A DNA stretch of 64,000 bases from Juglans regia (Eukaryota > Streptophyta > Magnoliopsida > Fagales > Juglandaceae): positions 17,250,640 through 17,314,639 of the forward strand of contig NC_049915.1 in assembly GCF_001411555.2 (NCBI RefSeq). Reading direction: 5' to 3'. Below, piece by piece: positions 43,020-52,800 of the stretch. A model generated the notes under the pieces. That model searched no databases. It was not told the DNA's origin and saw only the letters and a list, made by a program, of their open reading frames with translations. Every line of letters begins with the position of its first letter. The stretch's first letter is position 1. Made by a program: the position numbers and the translations under genes.

Positions 43020-43382
43020 TGTCACAGCCCATGAATGGAATGGTTGGGCCGGGCTTGGGCCAAGTCCAATAGGGACTAATTTACTTAGTTGTTATTTCAT
43101 CTTATGGAGTGGGCCACAAAGTAGCTGGGCCTTAGTTGGTTTGCTTTCTTTTATTGAGTTTGTTTAGTTAACAGTCGTGAGTCTTGTTTAAGGCTAAGGT
43201 CTTTTTCCTTTGTTGTAAGACCTTCATATAAGGTTACAGTAGCTACCGAAAAGGGCATAGAGAAACTAAATGAAAAGTTTATTTTCCATCTTTTCTCATC
43301 TTTTTCATTCTTCTATGAAGGTGCCCCCTCAAAGTGAGCAATTTCAGTATATTTGTTCTTAAGTAACTTGCGGTGTGTTACA
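43020..43382 (+). repeat. 3' LTR of the gene-carrying retroelement
   Basis: Direct repeat of 40089-40455 with the canonical end GTGTTACA. It is followed by the target duplication GCAAA. Confidence 0.85.
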
Positions 43383-43389
43383 GCAAATA

Positions 43390-44617
43390 GTTCGAAAAAG
43401 AGTAATATATGATCGGATGGTCAACTATTATATATTGTTCAAATGTTGCAACTACATCTGAAACCATACTAAAATGGATATTTACCAGTCCTACCAAGCC
43501 GACTATACTCCCTTTCCCGAAGGCCCACTTAACCCATGGGCAGTCCACCTCTGTGAGAATGAGAAGGGAGAACCTGGGACTGGTCCATGATGTACATGTC
43601 AATGAGAGAAAATGAAAGGGAAGTCGCATATCTGAATGTGTCGTAGCCAACACGCATGGCAGGAGGCCACGCAACACTAAATGCCCAAAGGTAGCCAAAA
43701 GCAACAACCCCGGCTGGAATAACACATTTTCCATAAATCCAGATGGTGGGCGAACCTTCTCCACCTAAGACAAGAAACAGACTTGTCAGGGGACCCAGCC
43801 ACGTTCGATACAGCAACACGACACCTGAGGCAGCAGGTAGTCACCCTGCCACAAGTGCTACGTCCAGTACAATGAGCGTAAAATGTTCTGACAGCGAGTG
43901 AGGACCACCTCAATCAATGTATATAAACCCATCCCCATGTATAGTTAACGGATTGGCTTCCTCTCCTCTTTCTCATACGCTCAAGTTGTTCTTCATTCCC
44001 ATGATACTTCATTCTCCCTACTAACTTTGGCATCGGAGGTGTCCCTCACCATCCTGAGCCCGCATTCTTAAGTATTTTGCAGGCCAACAAGACCCCCTGG
44101 AAGGAGTTGCCCAATGTACGAAACACAACATCAACAGTAGCGTCATTTGTGGGATCTTTTTGAATAACATGTCATTTGTATACCAGCAACAATGCACTTG
44201 CAGACCACCCGTGAACAAGAAGAATAAACAAGAAGCATGGAAGCAATGCTCGCTGAAGTGGAAGACGTGGTTAGAAGACTGCAATGGAAGTGGGGAGGCT
44301 CTAGCATGAAAATGAAGCTCTGGGAAGAGGAAGCGATGGACCACCAGAAGATGTTGAACTAGGTCAGAGTGAACACGTCGAGTCGTGGAGCCCAACGGGA
44401 GTTGATGCAGTCAACGAAGAGAGAAGACAGATGCATCACGAGTTGTGTGGTCTTACGGATAAATACGAGGAGATAGCCAGGAAAATGGGTGCATCATCCT
44501 CTGTGGACCAACAGCTCACAAGCACTAATTTTCAATACAATGCGGAGGTCATGGCTGCTCCTCTCCTACCCAAGTTCAAATTCTCTCAAATGCAAATGCA
44601 CGATGGATCTAAGGATC
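43390..44617 (+). pseudogene. Ty3/gypsy 5' region with truncated gag
   Basis: Around 44140-44158 the sequence TAGCGTCATTTGTGGGATCT resembles a gypsy primer-binding site and follows a CATCAACA end, so 43390-44140 may be LTR. Downstream, short frames read MEAMLAEVEDVVRRLQ and MHHELCGLTDKYEEIARKMG (44431 on), then EVMAAPLLPKFKFSQMQMHD followed by GSKDP. This is the start of the retrotransposon-gag domain of plant gypsy elements (compare MAxPLPxxFKxPxxxxYDGxxDP). Similarity stops abruptly at about 44617, where DUF247 intron sequence begins. Frames are broken and no pol is present. Confidence 0.6.
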
Positions 44618-45175
44618 CCCTCAGCAGTGATATATATAAACACTCAAGGTTTTTACAATTTTTAACATAAACTTTACTACTTTGTGATAAAAAAGATGGA
44701 TCAGCTATAAAATATTAATATAGTTGATGGAGATTATATTAATTACTTTTTGTTCTTGCAAGTGAATGGCATTAACTTCTAATTAAGATTGTATTCTTAT
44801 CTGGAATATCACCAAGATTTGGCTTTCTTGCTTCTGGTAATTTAGGCTGCAGGGACAAAGCCAATTAGGGGGCGAGGGGGGCCTGGCTTCTTATAATCAC
44901 ATGTTTTATTTTTTTCAAATTTATAATTATCTAAGTGAAATATATTTAATGAAAAATAATTTATAATTATCTGGATTGCAGCTAGCTGCACAATGTGTGT
45001 AATTCATGTTAGATAATAGTTTCTTAGCTTTTTTTAGTTATAAAATTGAGTATGATATTTAATTGCATAGTCATGGGACTATATAATTTCCTTCCAATAT
45101 AATTTGAAGGCCGGTGGCTCCTATTTTTCTTGTCAGGAAATTCAGGAAAAAAAAAAAAGAAAGAAACCTTGATAG

Positions 45176-46518
45176 ATGGCCGAGGAATCAGCAGCTACGA
45201 ACACACCAGAAGAAACAATTAATGGTGTAACAAATAATGAGTATTGGTGGCCGACATGGTTAGTAGAGAAAATCGAGCATGCTGAAAGCATAGTGCTTAG
45301 TCGCCCATCACCTAATCAAACTATTTTGAGTATTTACAGGGTTCCTGATGAGCTTCGGGAATTGAACAAAGAAGCTTATACACCTCAGATTATTTCAATA
45401 GGGCCTTTTCACTACCACTCGCAAATATTGCAATCCATGAAAAATTATAAACTGAGTTATTTCAGGAGTTTCATGGAACAAATTACCAAGATAAACAAGG
45501 CCGAGAAGTTAGCAGACCTTATACAAGATTCGGAAGAACGGGTACGTGGATGTTATGCAGAGGCCATTTCATTTGATTGTGGTACTTTGAGGCAAATTAT
45601 CTTGATGGATGCGAGCTTTATCATTGAGCTTTTCTTGAGATTTTGGTCAGATGAATTTTGGAGAGATGATGACTCGATAGAATTAAAGCCATTGCTGGTT
45701 TCTAGGATGAGATCAGACTTGTTATGACTTGAGAATCAACTGCCTTTCTTTATAATCGATAAATTATATGAGCTGCTTCCACTCGATCAGTCTCCTTCGA
45801 TATACCCATCCAGCTTCCTCGAGCTTACCTTTAACTTCTTTGAATTTGAGAATTTTCAAACGATACATCATCTTAAGATAGATTCAGAAGAAGTAATGCA
45901 CTTTGTTGATTTTCTGAGATACATGTACTTGCCTTGTGACCGAATTAGGCTGCTCCCAGAAAGTCGAAAAGTGGTTCACAAAATGTACTGTGCCTCCCAG
46001 CTGGCCGAGGCAGGATTGAAGTTTAAGCCAAGTTCAAGAAGATCCATACTTGACCTAAAATTTAACGAGGGAGTGCTGGAAATCCCAAGATTTATATTAC
46101 AGTGACACGGAGATTTATGCTCGGAACCTCATAGCCTTTGAGCAATGTGCCTATCCATATGAAACATGTGTTACTGATTATTTTATCATGTTAGATTTCC
46201 TTATCAATACAGGCAAAGATGTGGATTTACTTATTCAACTGGGGATCCTTGTGAATAACATAGGCACCACCCCACCTTTCGCCGGCAATTTGTCCACAGG
46301 TATCTCATTTAGGGACATCAGTGATGATTATTATGATCTCTGTAGACAATTGGTGGATTTCCGTAGAAAACATTGGTATGTAATTCTGAAGAGTAGCTTG
46401 AGACAGGATTATTTTCGGACGCCTTGGATGGGTGCTGCTACCGTTGGTGCTATTATCTTGCATGCTGATTCTCACTCTCATACAAACTGTTTGTACTGTC
46501 ATTTTGATATTCAAGTAG
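45176..46518 (+). pseudogene. DUF247 (UPF0481) protein, copy 3, broken
   Basis: Starts MAEESAATNTPEETINGVTN and aligns along the whole of copy 2. Lesions: ATATTA became TTATGA, giving a stop at 45725-45727 after RMRSDLL; a short deletion at about 46098 (IPRFILQ then stop) shifts the frame; a 4-base CATG insertion near 46462, in the codons of the C-terminal membrane segment, shifts it again, so the anchor is lost. It is the most diverged full-length copy. It lacks the first exon: homology upstream begins inside the 5'-UTR intron at 44617, next to the gypsy fragment. Unlikely to be expressed from its own promoter. Confidence 0.92.
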
Positions 46519-47137
46519 AGTGAAGCTGCTTGTGTAATAAGAGTATATATTAATGGATTGCTTGCATTGCGTTGTTATAATATCTTTCATTGATCGCTAG
46601 TTTTTGCTTAATTCATGGAAGTTTGTAATTAAGTTGGTTATGGGATGCATTCAAGCTACGTACAAGTTCGAAAGCTTTAATATTAATTTTATTTTATGAA
46701 TGTCCCTTAGAGTCAATACGATATGATCATTTCCTTTTTCTTGATAGAAAAAATATATATATGCTTATTAAATTGAAAAATCATATTTTAACTCTTTATT
46801 CTTCTCACGCACGGATGAGCCAATTCATTATATATTAACAAGGGGCCCTTAATTTAAACGTATTAATTCAAGTTGCCACCGGCTAACTGCAGCAAGTTAT
46901 TCGGTTTGAACCCCGTGTGAATTCTCCTCATGAGAAATATTCTAACTACAAAGAGATCTTATAAAAACAAACTTATAAAATTATCGTGCTTTCATGCGAT
47001 ACTTTAAATTGTACAGCTATTTCTATTATAAAATAGATATATTTTAATGTATCATATGAACTGGGCGGGTGAGAGGTGACGGAGTTGGATGACTCAGTTT
47101 GATCTTCTTCAGGTAGTGTTAATGGTTGTGCTGGTCC

Positions 47138-47185
<48 letters not shown>

Positions 47186-47507
47186 ACGTCTTTCCTTGAA
47201 CTCTAACCTTCTGACCTTGGAGGCTCATGTTGTTGAATGCTTTTACAGATGACTAAACTTATGTCTGGTTCTTTGAGTTATATAGATTTGAGTTTTTGAA
47301 GATTAACATTTGAATTTGGAAAATATCTGCGCGCTGCCTCTGTGAGACTATTTGATCTCTTGTTGGAATAGTGGGGATGGCAAGCACATTGCAATAACAA
47401 GTTTCTTGAATATTTGGTTATTATTTGATAGCATGTATTAAATTAATACAATTTTGCTTGGATTATTTATCAAATTGACTTAAATAATTGGGGGCCGATT
47501 AAACTCG
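46519..47507. other. 3' flank of DUF247 copy 3 and duplicated spacer
   Basis: Up to about 46830 this is the DUF247 3' flank. The part 47065-47345 repeats 36340-36545 but is interrupted by an (AT)n microsatellite at 47140-47182. No gene was seen. Confidence 0.5.
47140..47182. repeat. (AT)n microsatellite
   Basis: An uninterrupted AT run of about 42 bases sits inside the duplicated spacer. The paralogous site at 36400 lacks it. Confidence 0.9.
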
Positions 47508-47512
47508 ATATA

Positions 47513-47841
47513 TGTTGAAGGTAAAGATGAAGAATGAAAGAAAACAAAAAGAAGGATTGGAGAGAAAATATTGTTCTCATTCCATGCGTAAATCTGTGTA
47601 CATCCCCAGTATTTATATCTTTTGAGCAACATCAACTTAACCAATCAGAAAATAGGAATAATAACCAACCTAACCTATTCTGCAATATTCCAGAAATAGA
47701 AAGCTATATGTACAAAGAAACAAAAAAAGAAGAAACGATCCTAACAAACTATGCTGAGCTGGAGGAATATTTTTCTGTTTTATTAGAGTGCGTGTGGAGC
47801 AGCTTTTCATTGGTGGAGGCTTGATTCTTTCTTTGTTGAGA
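47513..47841 (-). repeat. 3' LTR of the young Copia element
   Basis: On plus it runs from TGTTGAAGGTAAAG to TTCTTTGTTGAGA. The C-terminal 31 codons of the polyprotein lie inside it (47749-47841). Confidence 0.95.
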
Positions 47842-50800
47842 CTCCCCCTCAAGATGGGCATATATGTTCAGAATGCCCATCTTGGACAATAAAAAATGAA
47901 ATTGTGCTGTGGACAAAGCCTTTGTAAAGATATCTGCCAACTGAAACTTAGAGCTAACATGAACTGGAACAATCACACCAGCAGCTACCCTTTCTCGAAT
48001 AAAATGGCAATCTATCTCTATGTGCTTTGTTCTTTCGTGAAAGATGGGATTCTTGGTAAGATGAATAGCAGCTTGGTTGTCACAATATAGCAGTGCTGGT
48101 TGTTTGTGCTGTATGTTGAAGTCCTTCAAAAGTGTAATTAACCAAACAACTTCACAACAAGTGTAAGCAAGTGCTCGATATTCTGCCTCAGCAGAAGATC
48201 GAGATATTGTTGCTTGTTTCTTGGATTTCCAACTCACTAAAGAGTCTCCAAGAAAGACACAAAAACCAGTGACTGACCTTCGAGTTTCAGGGCATGCTGC
48301 CCAATCCGAATCACTGTATGCTTTGAGATGTAAAGAGGAACCAGCTGAGAAGAAGAGACCTTGGCCAATTGATCCCTTTAGATATCTCAGAACTCGGTGA
48401 GCATGGTGCAAATGAATCTGAGCTGGTTTGTCCATGAATTGGCTGAGAACACTCACGGCATAAGTGATATCTGGTCTACTAATTGTTAAGTAGATGAGCC
48501 TACCAATCAGCCTTCGATAGCTTGTAACATCTGTCAACATATCAGTAGAAGAGTGTGCAAGTTTATGATTTGATTCAATTGGAGTACAAGCTGGCTTACA
48601 ACCAAGTAATCCAGCATCTTCTAAGATTTCTAATGTATATTTTCTCTGACACATGTGGATCCCAGCTGCTGTTCTTGCAACTTCTATCCCCAAGAAAAAT
48701 TTCAAGATCCCGAGATCCTTGATCTTGAACTGACTGTGCAGAAATTCTTTGACACTTTTTATGGTGACTAAATTGTTGCTTCCCACAATTATGTCGTCAA
48801 CATAAACTAAGAGAGCTGTAAAACCATGTTGATCATTCTTAGTGAACAATGAGTAATCAGATTTTGATTGGTAAAAGCCAATCGAGAGCAAAGCAGCAGT
48901 GAACTTTGAGTTCCACTGCCTAGAGGCTTGCTTCAAACCGTAGAGTGACTTATGTAACTTGCAGACCAGCTTTCCTTGTTGTTGAGACTCCCCCTGAGCC
49001 ACATAACCCGGTGGCAAATCCATATATATTTCTTCATCAAGATCCCCATTCAAAAAAGCATTGTGTACATCAAGTTGGGCCAAGTGCCAGTTATTGATGG
49101 CTGCCAGTGCAAGGAAGAGTCTAACTGTGGTCAGTTTTGCCACTGGACTGAATGTCTCTTGGTAGTCAAAACCCTCTCTTTGAGTGTACCCCTTTGCTAC
49201 CAATCTAGCCTTATGCTTGTCAATGGTCCCATCAGATTTTAACTTGACCTTAAATACATATTTACAGCCAACTGGTTTCTTTCCAAGAGGTAAAGTAGTG
49301 ATGGACCAAGTGTTATTGGCTTCAAGGGCATCAATTTCAGACCTCATGGCAGCTTTCCAATGATCAGAGGCCACAGCCTCTTCATATGACTTAGGTTCAT
49401 GGGTTAGTGAGAGGGACAATGCATATGCTCGATGAGATGATGATAAATGATCATAGGTGATGTGATTGGTAAGAGGATATGGAGTGGAAAAATTGGATGA
49501 TGTATGAATAGGGGCTTGAGAAACAAGGTGACAGTGATAATCTTGTAAATGGGATGGAGTATTCCTCAGTCGATTTGATCTCCTTGGAACAATGGCTGAA
49601 TTTTGCTCTTCAGCTGGAGCAGATGTGGGAGAATTAGATTCTGATGCTGTGAGGTTTGAATCAATGAAATGAGGATTAGAAGGAAGATGAGAGGGAGCTG
49701 GAGACTGTACAAACTGATCTGAAAGATTGGTAGAGGAGTCAATTGTGATTTGTTGAGAATGAAAGTCTGAAAATACAGGTGGAACAACAAAATCAAATTG
49801 AGAGGAAGATTGAGCAGAATTTGAAGAAAGAAAAGGAAAGGTAGACTCAATAAAGGTAATGTCCCGTGAAATGAAAGTGGTATGGTTATCTAAACTATAG
49901 ACTTTATACCCTTTGACATCAGCGGGGTACCCTATAAAAATGCACCTCATAGCTCTTGGATCAAATTTGGTTCTATTATGTTTGAGTGTTGACACAAAGC
50001 AAAGGCATCCAAAGACTCTCAAATGGGTATAAGAAGGTGGTGAGGAAAAAAAAATCTCATAGGGAGATTTGTTGTTCAAGAGAGGAGTGGGAGTTCTATT
50101 TATGAGATATGTTGCTGTCAAGATGGCGTCTCCCCAAAACTTAGTTGGAAGAGAAGCTTGAAAAAGAAGTGCTCGGGCAACGTTGAGAAGATGTTGATGT
50201 TTTCTCTCCACAACTCCATTTTGTTGTGGAGTGTAAACACAAGATTTTTGATGTTGAATGCCATGAGAATTATAAAAAATAGGCATGTGAAACTCCATTC
50301 CATTATCTGTCCTTATTTTCTTTATTTTGGAATTGAATTGAGTTTGGGCCATGAGAATGAAATTCTGTAGAAGTTGTTTAGTTTCAGATTTGAATTTCAT
50401 TAGAAACACCCAAGTTACTCGACTATGATCATCGACAATGGTGAGAAAATAATGATGGCCTTGTAGAGAGGATTGAGAGTAAGGTCCCCAAATGTCGCAA
50501 TGGATTAAATCAAAATTGGAAGAAGTGCAGGAACTGCTTGATTGAAAAGAAGTTCGTTTCTGTTTTGCTAAGTGACAAACATTACAATCTGAAGAAGCAT
50601 TACATTTGGCATCAAAAGAAATAGATTGAATTGCTCTAAGTTTCTGATCAGATAAATGTCCTAGTCTAAGATGCCAAAGGTTGAAGTCTTGTTGTGTCAC
50701 AGCACTGCAGAAGCGAGGATTGGAGGAAAGAGGAAAAACTTTCAGGCTGTTGGAAGTTGTTTGATTGACAGCTTTGTTTTGGAGGGTGCTGGGAAGGAGG

Positions 50801-52365
50801 AAATAAAGGCCACATTGGATCTTAGCAAGCCCAATCGTCGTCCATGAAGACAGGACCTGTATGAAACAAAATTGACCCGAGAAAACAAGGCATAGAGAGG
50901 AATCATGAGTAAGCTTGCCAACTGAAAGAAGGTTAAAGGAAAAAGAAGGCACACAAAGGACACCAGTGAGTATAATGTTGTCTGAGAGGTGCACGGTGCC
51001 AATGTGAGTTGCTTCAACATGAGATCCATTTGGTAATTTGACAAATGTTTTGGTGGAGCAAGTGATAGAGCTAAAGAATGAGGTGGAGCAGACCATATGG
51101 TCTGTAGCACCAGTATCGACAATCCAAGGTACATTGGCAATACTAGGAAAAGATTTATGCATAACAGATAAGCAATGATGTTGATGAGTATCAAAAATAG
51201 ATGCACTATGATCAATGGAAATGTGAGTGGAAAAAGGAATTATACCAGCCATGTTGGAGCATGCAACAGGGGAAGGATTATTTTCAGTGGACAACTGTTG
51301 AGGCTGATTAGTGGTCTGAACAGAACTTGAGTCATTAGAAGTGAGCTGTGACATCTGTCCATTGATTAGAGCCATGAGTTTCTGAATTTGATTCTGGGAT
51401 AAGTTCAACTGGGGATTCTCCTGTATTCCCTTTTCTTGATTTTGAGAGGAAACCTGGTTTGCTGAATGTGGAGAAGAAAAATTCCCACTACCATGGTTCG
51501 ACTTAGCTCTAGTGAACTTAAAATTTGGTGGGAATCCTATAAGCCTATAGCATTTCTCCTTAGTATGTCCAAGCTTTCCACAATGAAAACAGCTAAGATC
51601 AGATTTCTCTTTTCTTTTTGCTTGAGTACTATAGACTGCTAATGCTGAAGCCTCAGGAGAAGACACTATCAAATTTCTGGTCTGTCTTTGTCTTTCCTCC
51701 TGTAAAACTAGGGAAAAGGTCTTGTCTAGAGAAGGCATAGGACTCATCAAAATTATCTGGCCTCTAATGTGCTCATATGAATCATTTAATCCCATAAGAA
51801 ACTTAAACACATAATCTGTCTCTTGAACATCACCGACTGATTTAAGGGCTTGACATGTACATAAACCACATGAACAACACGGGACAGGCCTATAGTTATG
51901 CATTTCTTCCCAAATCCCATTAAGTTGAGTGAAATACTCACTTACATTTTGGTTCCCTTGCAAAGTAGAGCTGAGTTGTTGCTGGAGTTGATAGATACGC
52001 ACGTTATCAGGCTGAGCAAAGCGGGTTTTCAGCTTTTCCCATACTTCCTTTGCTGAGTTGATGTAGAGCACGTTTGATGCTATCTCCTTCGAAATCGAGT
52101 TGAGTAACCAAGATAAAATAAGGTTGTTGCAACGCAACCAGGGAATATACAAAGCGTCGGTCAGATTTGGTGTAGGTATACTTCCATCAAGAAAACCCAG
52201 CTTGTTTTTTATAGAGATGGCCAAGGTAAATGATCGATTCCATGAGAGATAATTTTGGCCAGAAAGAGGTGGAACAATCACCACAATGTTGGCATTGTCA
52301 CTGTAATGTAAATAGAAATGACTCTTTGGATCTTCAGAAGGTGAGACGTTGCTGGATTTCGTCAT
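47749..52365 (-). CDS. Copia gag-pol polyprotein, 1538 aa, intact
   Basis: A single open frame encodes everything a Copia element needs. Approximate order: gag N-terminal domain (PPLSGQNYLSWNRSFTLAI), zinc knuckle CFHCGKLGHTKEKC (near residue 260), protease WIVDTGATDHM (about 410), GAG-pre-integrase LWHLRLGHLSDQKL..CNVCHLAKQ (about 570-620), integrase core with DIWGPYSQ, RTDNGMEF and PQQNGVVERKHQ (about 640-760), reverse transcriptase starting near NNTWSITTLP with YVDDIIVGSN as catalytic YVDD (about 1250), and RNase H with SDSDWAACPETRRSVTGFCV, SSAEAEYRAL and DNQAAIHLTKNP up to ADIFTKAL (near 1490). No catalytic residue looks lost. The start MTKSSNVSPSEDP at 52365 lies about 100 bases inside the 5' LTR. 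The frame runs into the 3' LTR before stopping. Confidence 0.95.
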   Translation of the reverse strand: MTKSSNVSPSEDPKSHFYLHYSDNANIVVIVPPLSGQNYLSWNRSFTLAISIKNKLGFLDGSIPTPNLTDALYIPWLRCNNLILSWLLNSISKEIASNVLYINSAKEVWEKLKTRFAQPDNVRIYQLQQQLSSTLQGNQNVSEYFTQLNGIWEEMHNYRPVPCCSCGLCTCQALKSVGDVQETDYVFKFLMGLNDSYEHIRGQIILMSPMPSLDKTFSLVLQEERQRQTRNLIVSSPEASALAVYSTQAKRKEKSDLSCFHCGKLGHTKEKCYRLIGFPPNFKFTRAKSNHGSGNFSSPHSANQVSSQNQEKGIQENPQLNLSQNQIQKLMALINGQMSQLTSNDSSSVQTTNQPQQLSTENNPSPVACSNMAGIIPFSTHISIDHSASIFDTHQHHCLSVMHKSFPSIANVPWIVDTGATDHMVCSTSFFSSITCSTKTFVKLPNGSHVEATHIGTVHLSDNIILTGVLCVPSFSFNLLSVGKLTHDSSLCLVFSGQFCFIQVLSSWTTIGLAKIQCGLYFLLPSTLQNKAVNQTTSNSLKVFPLSSNPRFCSAVTQQDFNLWHLRLGHLSDQKLRAIQSISFDAKCNASSDCNVCHLAKQKRTSFQSSSSCTSSNFDLIHCDIWGPYSQSSLQGHHYFLTIVDDHSRVTWVFLMKFKSETKQLLQNFILMAQTQFNSKIKKIRTDNGMEFHMPIFYNSHGIQHQKSCVYTPQQNGVVERKHQHLLNVARALLFQASLPTKFWGDAILTATYLINRTPTPLLNNKSPYEIFFSSPPSYTHLRVFGCLCFVSTLKHNRTKFDPRAMRCIFIGYPADVKGYKVYSLDNHTTFISRDITFIESTFPFLSSNSAQSSSQFDFVVPPVFSDFHSQQITIDSSTNLSDQFVQSPAPSHLPSNPHFIDSNLTASESNSPTSAPAEEQNSAIVPRRSNRLRNTPSHLQDYHCHLVSQAPIHTSSNFSTPYPLTNHITYDHLSSSHRAYALSLSLTHEPKSYEEAVASDHWKAAMRSEIDALEANNTWSITTLPLGKKPVGCKYVFKVKLKSDGTIDKHKARLVAKGYTQREGFDYQETFSPVAKLTTVRLFLALAAINNWHLAQLDVHNAFLNGDLDEEIYMDLPPGYVAQGESQQQGKLVCKLHKSLYGLKQASRQWNSKFTAALLSIGFYQSKSDYSLFTKNDQHGFTALLVYVDDIIVGSNNLVTIKSVKEFLHSQFKIKDLGILKFFLGIEVARTAAGIHMCQRKYTLEILEDAGLLGCKPACTPIESNHKLAHSSTDMLTDVTSYRRLIGRLIYLTISRPDITYAVSVLSQFMDKPAQIHLHHAHRVLRYLKGSIGQGLFFSAGSSLHLKAYSDSDWAACPETRRSVTGFCVFLGDSLVSWKSKKQATISRSSAEAEYRALAYTCCEVVWLITLLKDFNIQHKQPALLYCDNQAAIHLTKNPIFHERTKHIEIDCHFIRERVAAGVIVPVHVSSKFQLADIFTKALSTAQFHFLLSKMGILNIYAHLEGESQQRKNQASTNEKLLHTHSNKTEKYSSSSA

Positions 52366-52457
52366 TGTGAAGAAATGAAATGAGAGCTATAATGTAGTGA
52401 AACTGTATGAAGAAATGGCTGAAAGAAAAATGAAGGACCTCAAGTTTTGAAACCTGT

Positions 52458-52471
52458 GGTCTCTGATACCA
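52458..52471 (-). promoter_or_regulatory. Primer-binding site of the young Copia element
   Basis: The minus strand reads TGGTATCAGAGACC immediately after the LTR terminal CA, complementary to the initiator tRNA-Met 3' region as in most plant Copia elements. Confidence 0.85.
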
Positions 52472-52800
52472 TGTTGAAGGTAAAGATGAAGAATGAAAGA
52501 AAACAAAAAGAAGGATTGGAGAGAAAATATTGTTCTCATTCCATGCGTAAATCTGTGTACATCCCCAGTATTTATATCTTTTGAGCAACATCAACTTAAC
52601 CAATCAGAAAATAGGAATAATAACCAACCTAACCTATTCTGCAATATTCCAGAAATAGAAAGCTATATGTACAAAGAAACAAAAAAAGAAGAAACGATCC
52701 TAACAAACTATGCTGAGCTGGAGGAATATTTTTCTGTTTTATTAGAGTGCGTGTGGAGCAGCTTTTCATTGGTGGAGGCTTGATTCTTTCTTTGTTGAGA
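52472..52800 (-). repeat. 5' LTR of the young Copia element
   Basis: Same 329 bases as 47513-47841 with no difference found by eye. It contains the element promoter; a TTTATATCTT (plus strand) region near 52570 is AT-rich, but no TATA box was assigned. Confidence 0.95.

Larger units (their letters stand above)
40089..43382 (+). mobile_element. LTR retroelement carrying host gene fragments
   Basis: Direct LTRs lie at 40089-40455 and 43020-43382 (TGTCACAG.. to GTGTTAYA). The left LTR is followed by TGGTATCAGAGAGAC, a primer-binding site for initiator tRNA-Met. Flanks are GTAAA (40084-40088) and GCAAA (43383-43387), a 5-bp target duplication with one transition. The 2.56-kb interior has gag-like remnants, a nested hAT MITE and an intronless chimera of two host genes. 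There is no protease, integrase or RT, so it must have been mobilised by another element. Confidence 0.85.
47513..52800 (-). mobile_element. Complete Copia LTR retrotransposon, apparently young
   Basis: Two 329-bp direct LTRs (47513-47841 and 52472-52800) appear identical when read base by base. A perfect 5-bp target duplication ATATA lies at 47508-47512 and 52801-52805. On the minus strand the 5' LTR ends CTTCAACA and is followed at once by TGGTATCAGAGACC (primer-binding site). The 3' LTR is preceded by a TTGAGGGGGAG polypurine tract. The interior is one uninterrupted gag-pol frame. All parts needed for autonomous transposition are present. LTR identity implies insertion too recently for mutations to accumulate. 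Confidence 0.96.

Noticed and set aside
43378..43819. Minus-strand hydrophobic frames of 96-128 codons, membrane-protein-like
   Set aside because: They overlap each other in different frames, match no family I know, and lie in a probable gypsy LTR. No support as a gene.
47534..47824. Identical 96-codon frames at 47534-47824 and 52493-52783
   Set aside because: They are the two LTRs of one Copia element read on the opposite strand. The identity reflects LTR identity, not a duplicated gene.
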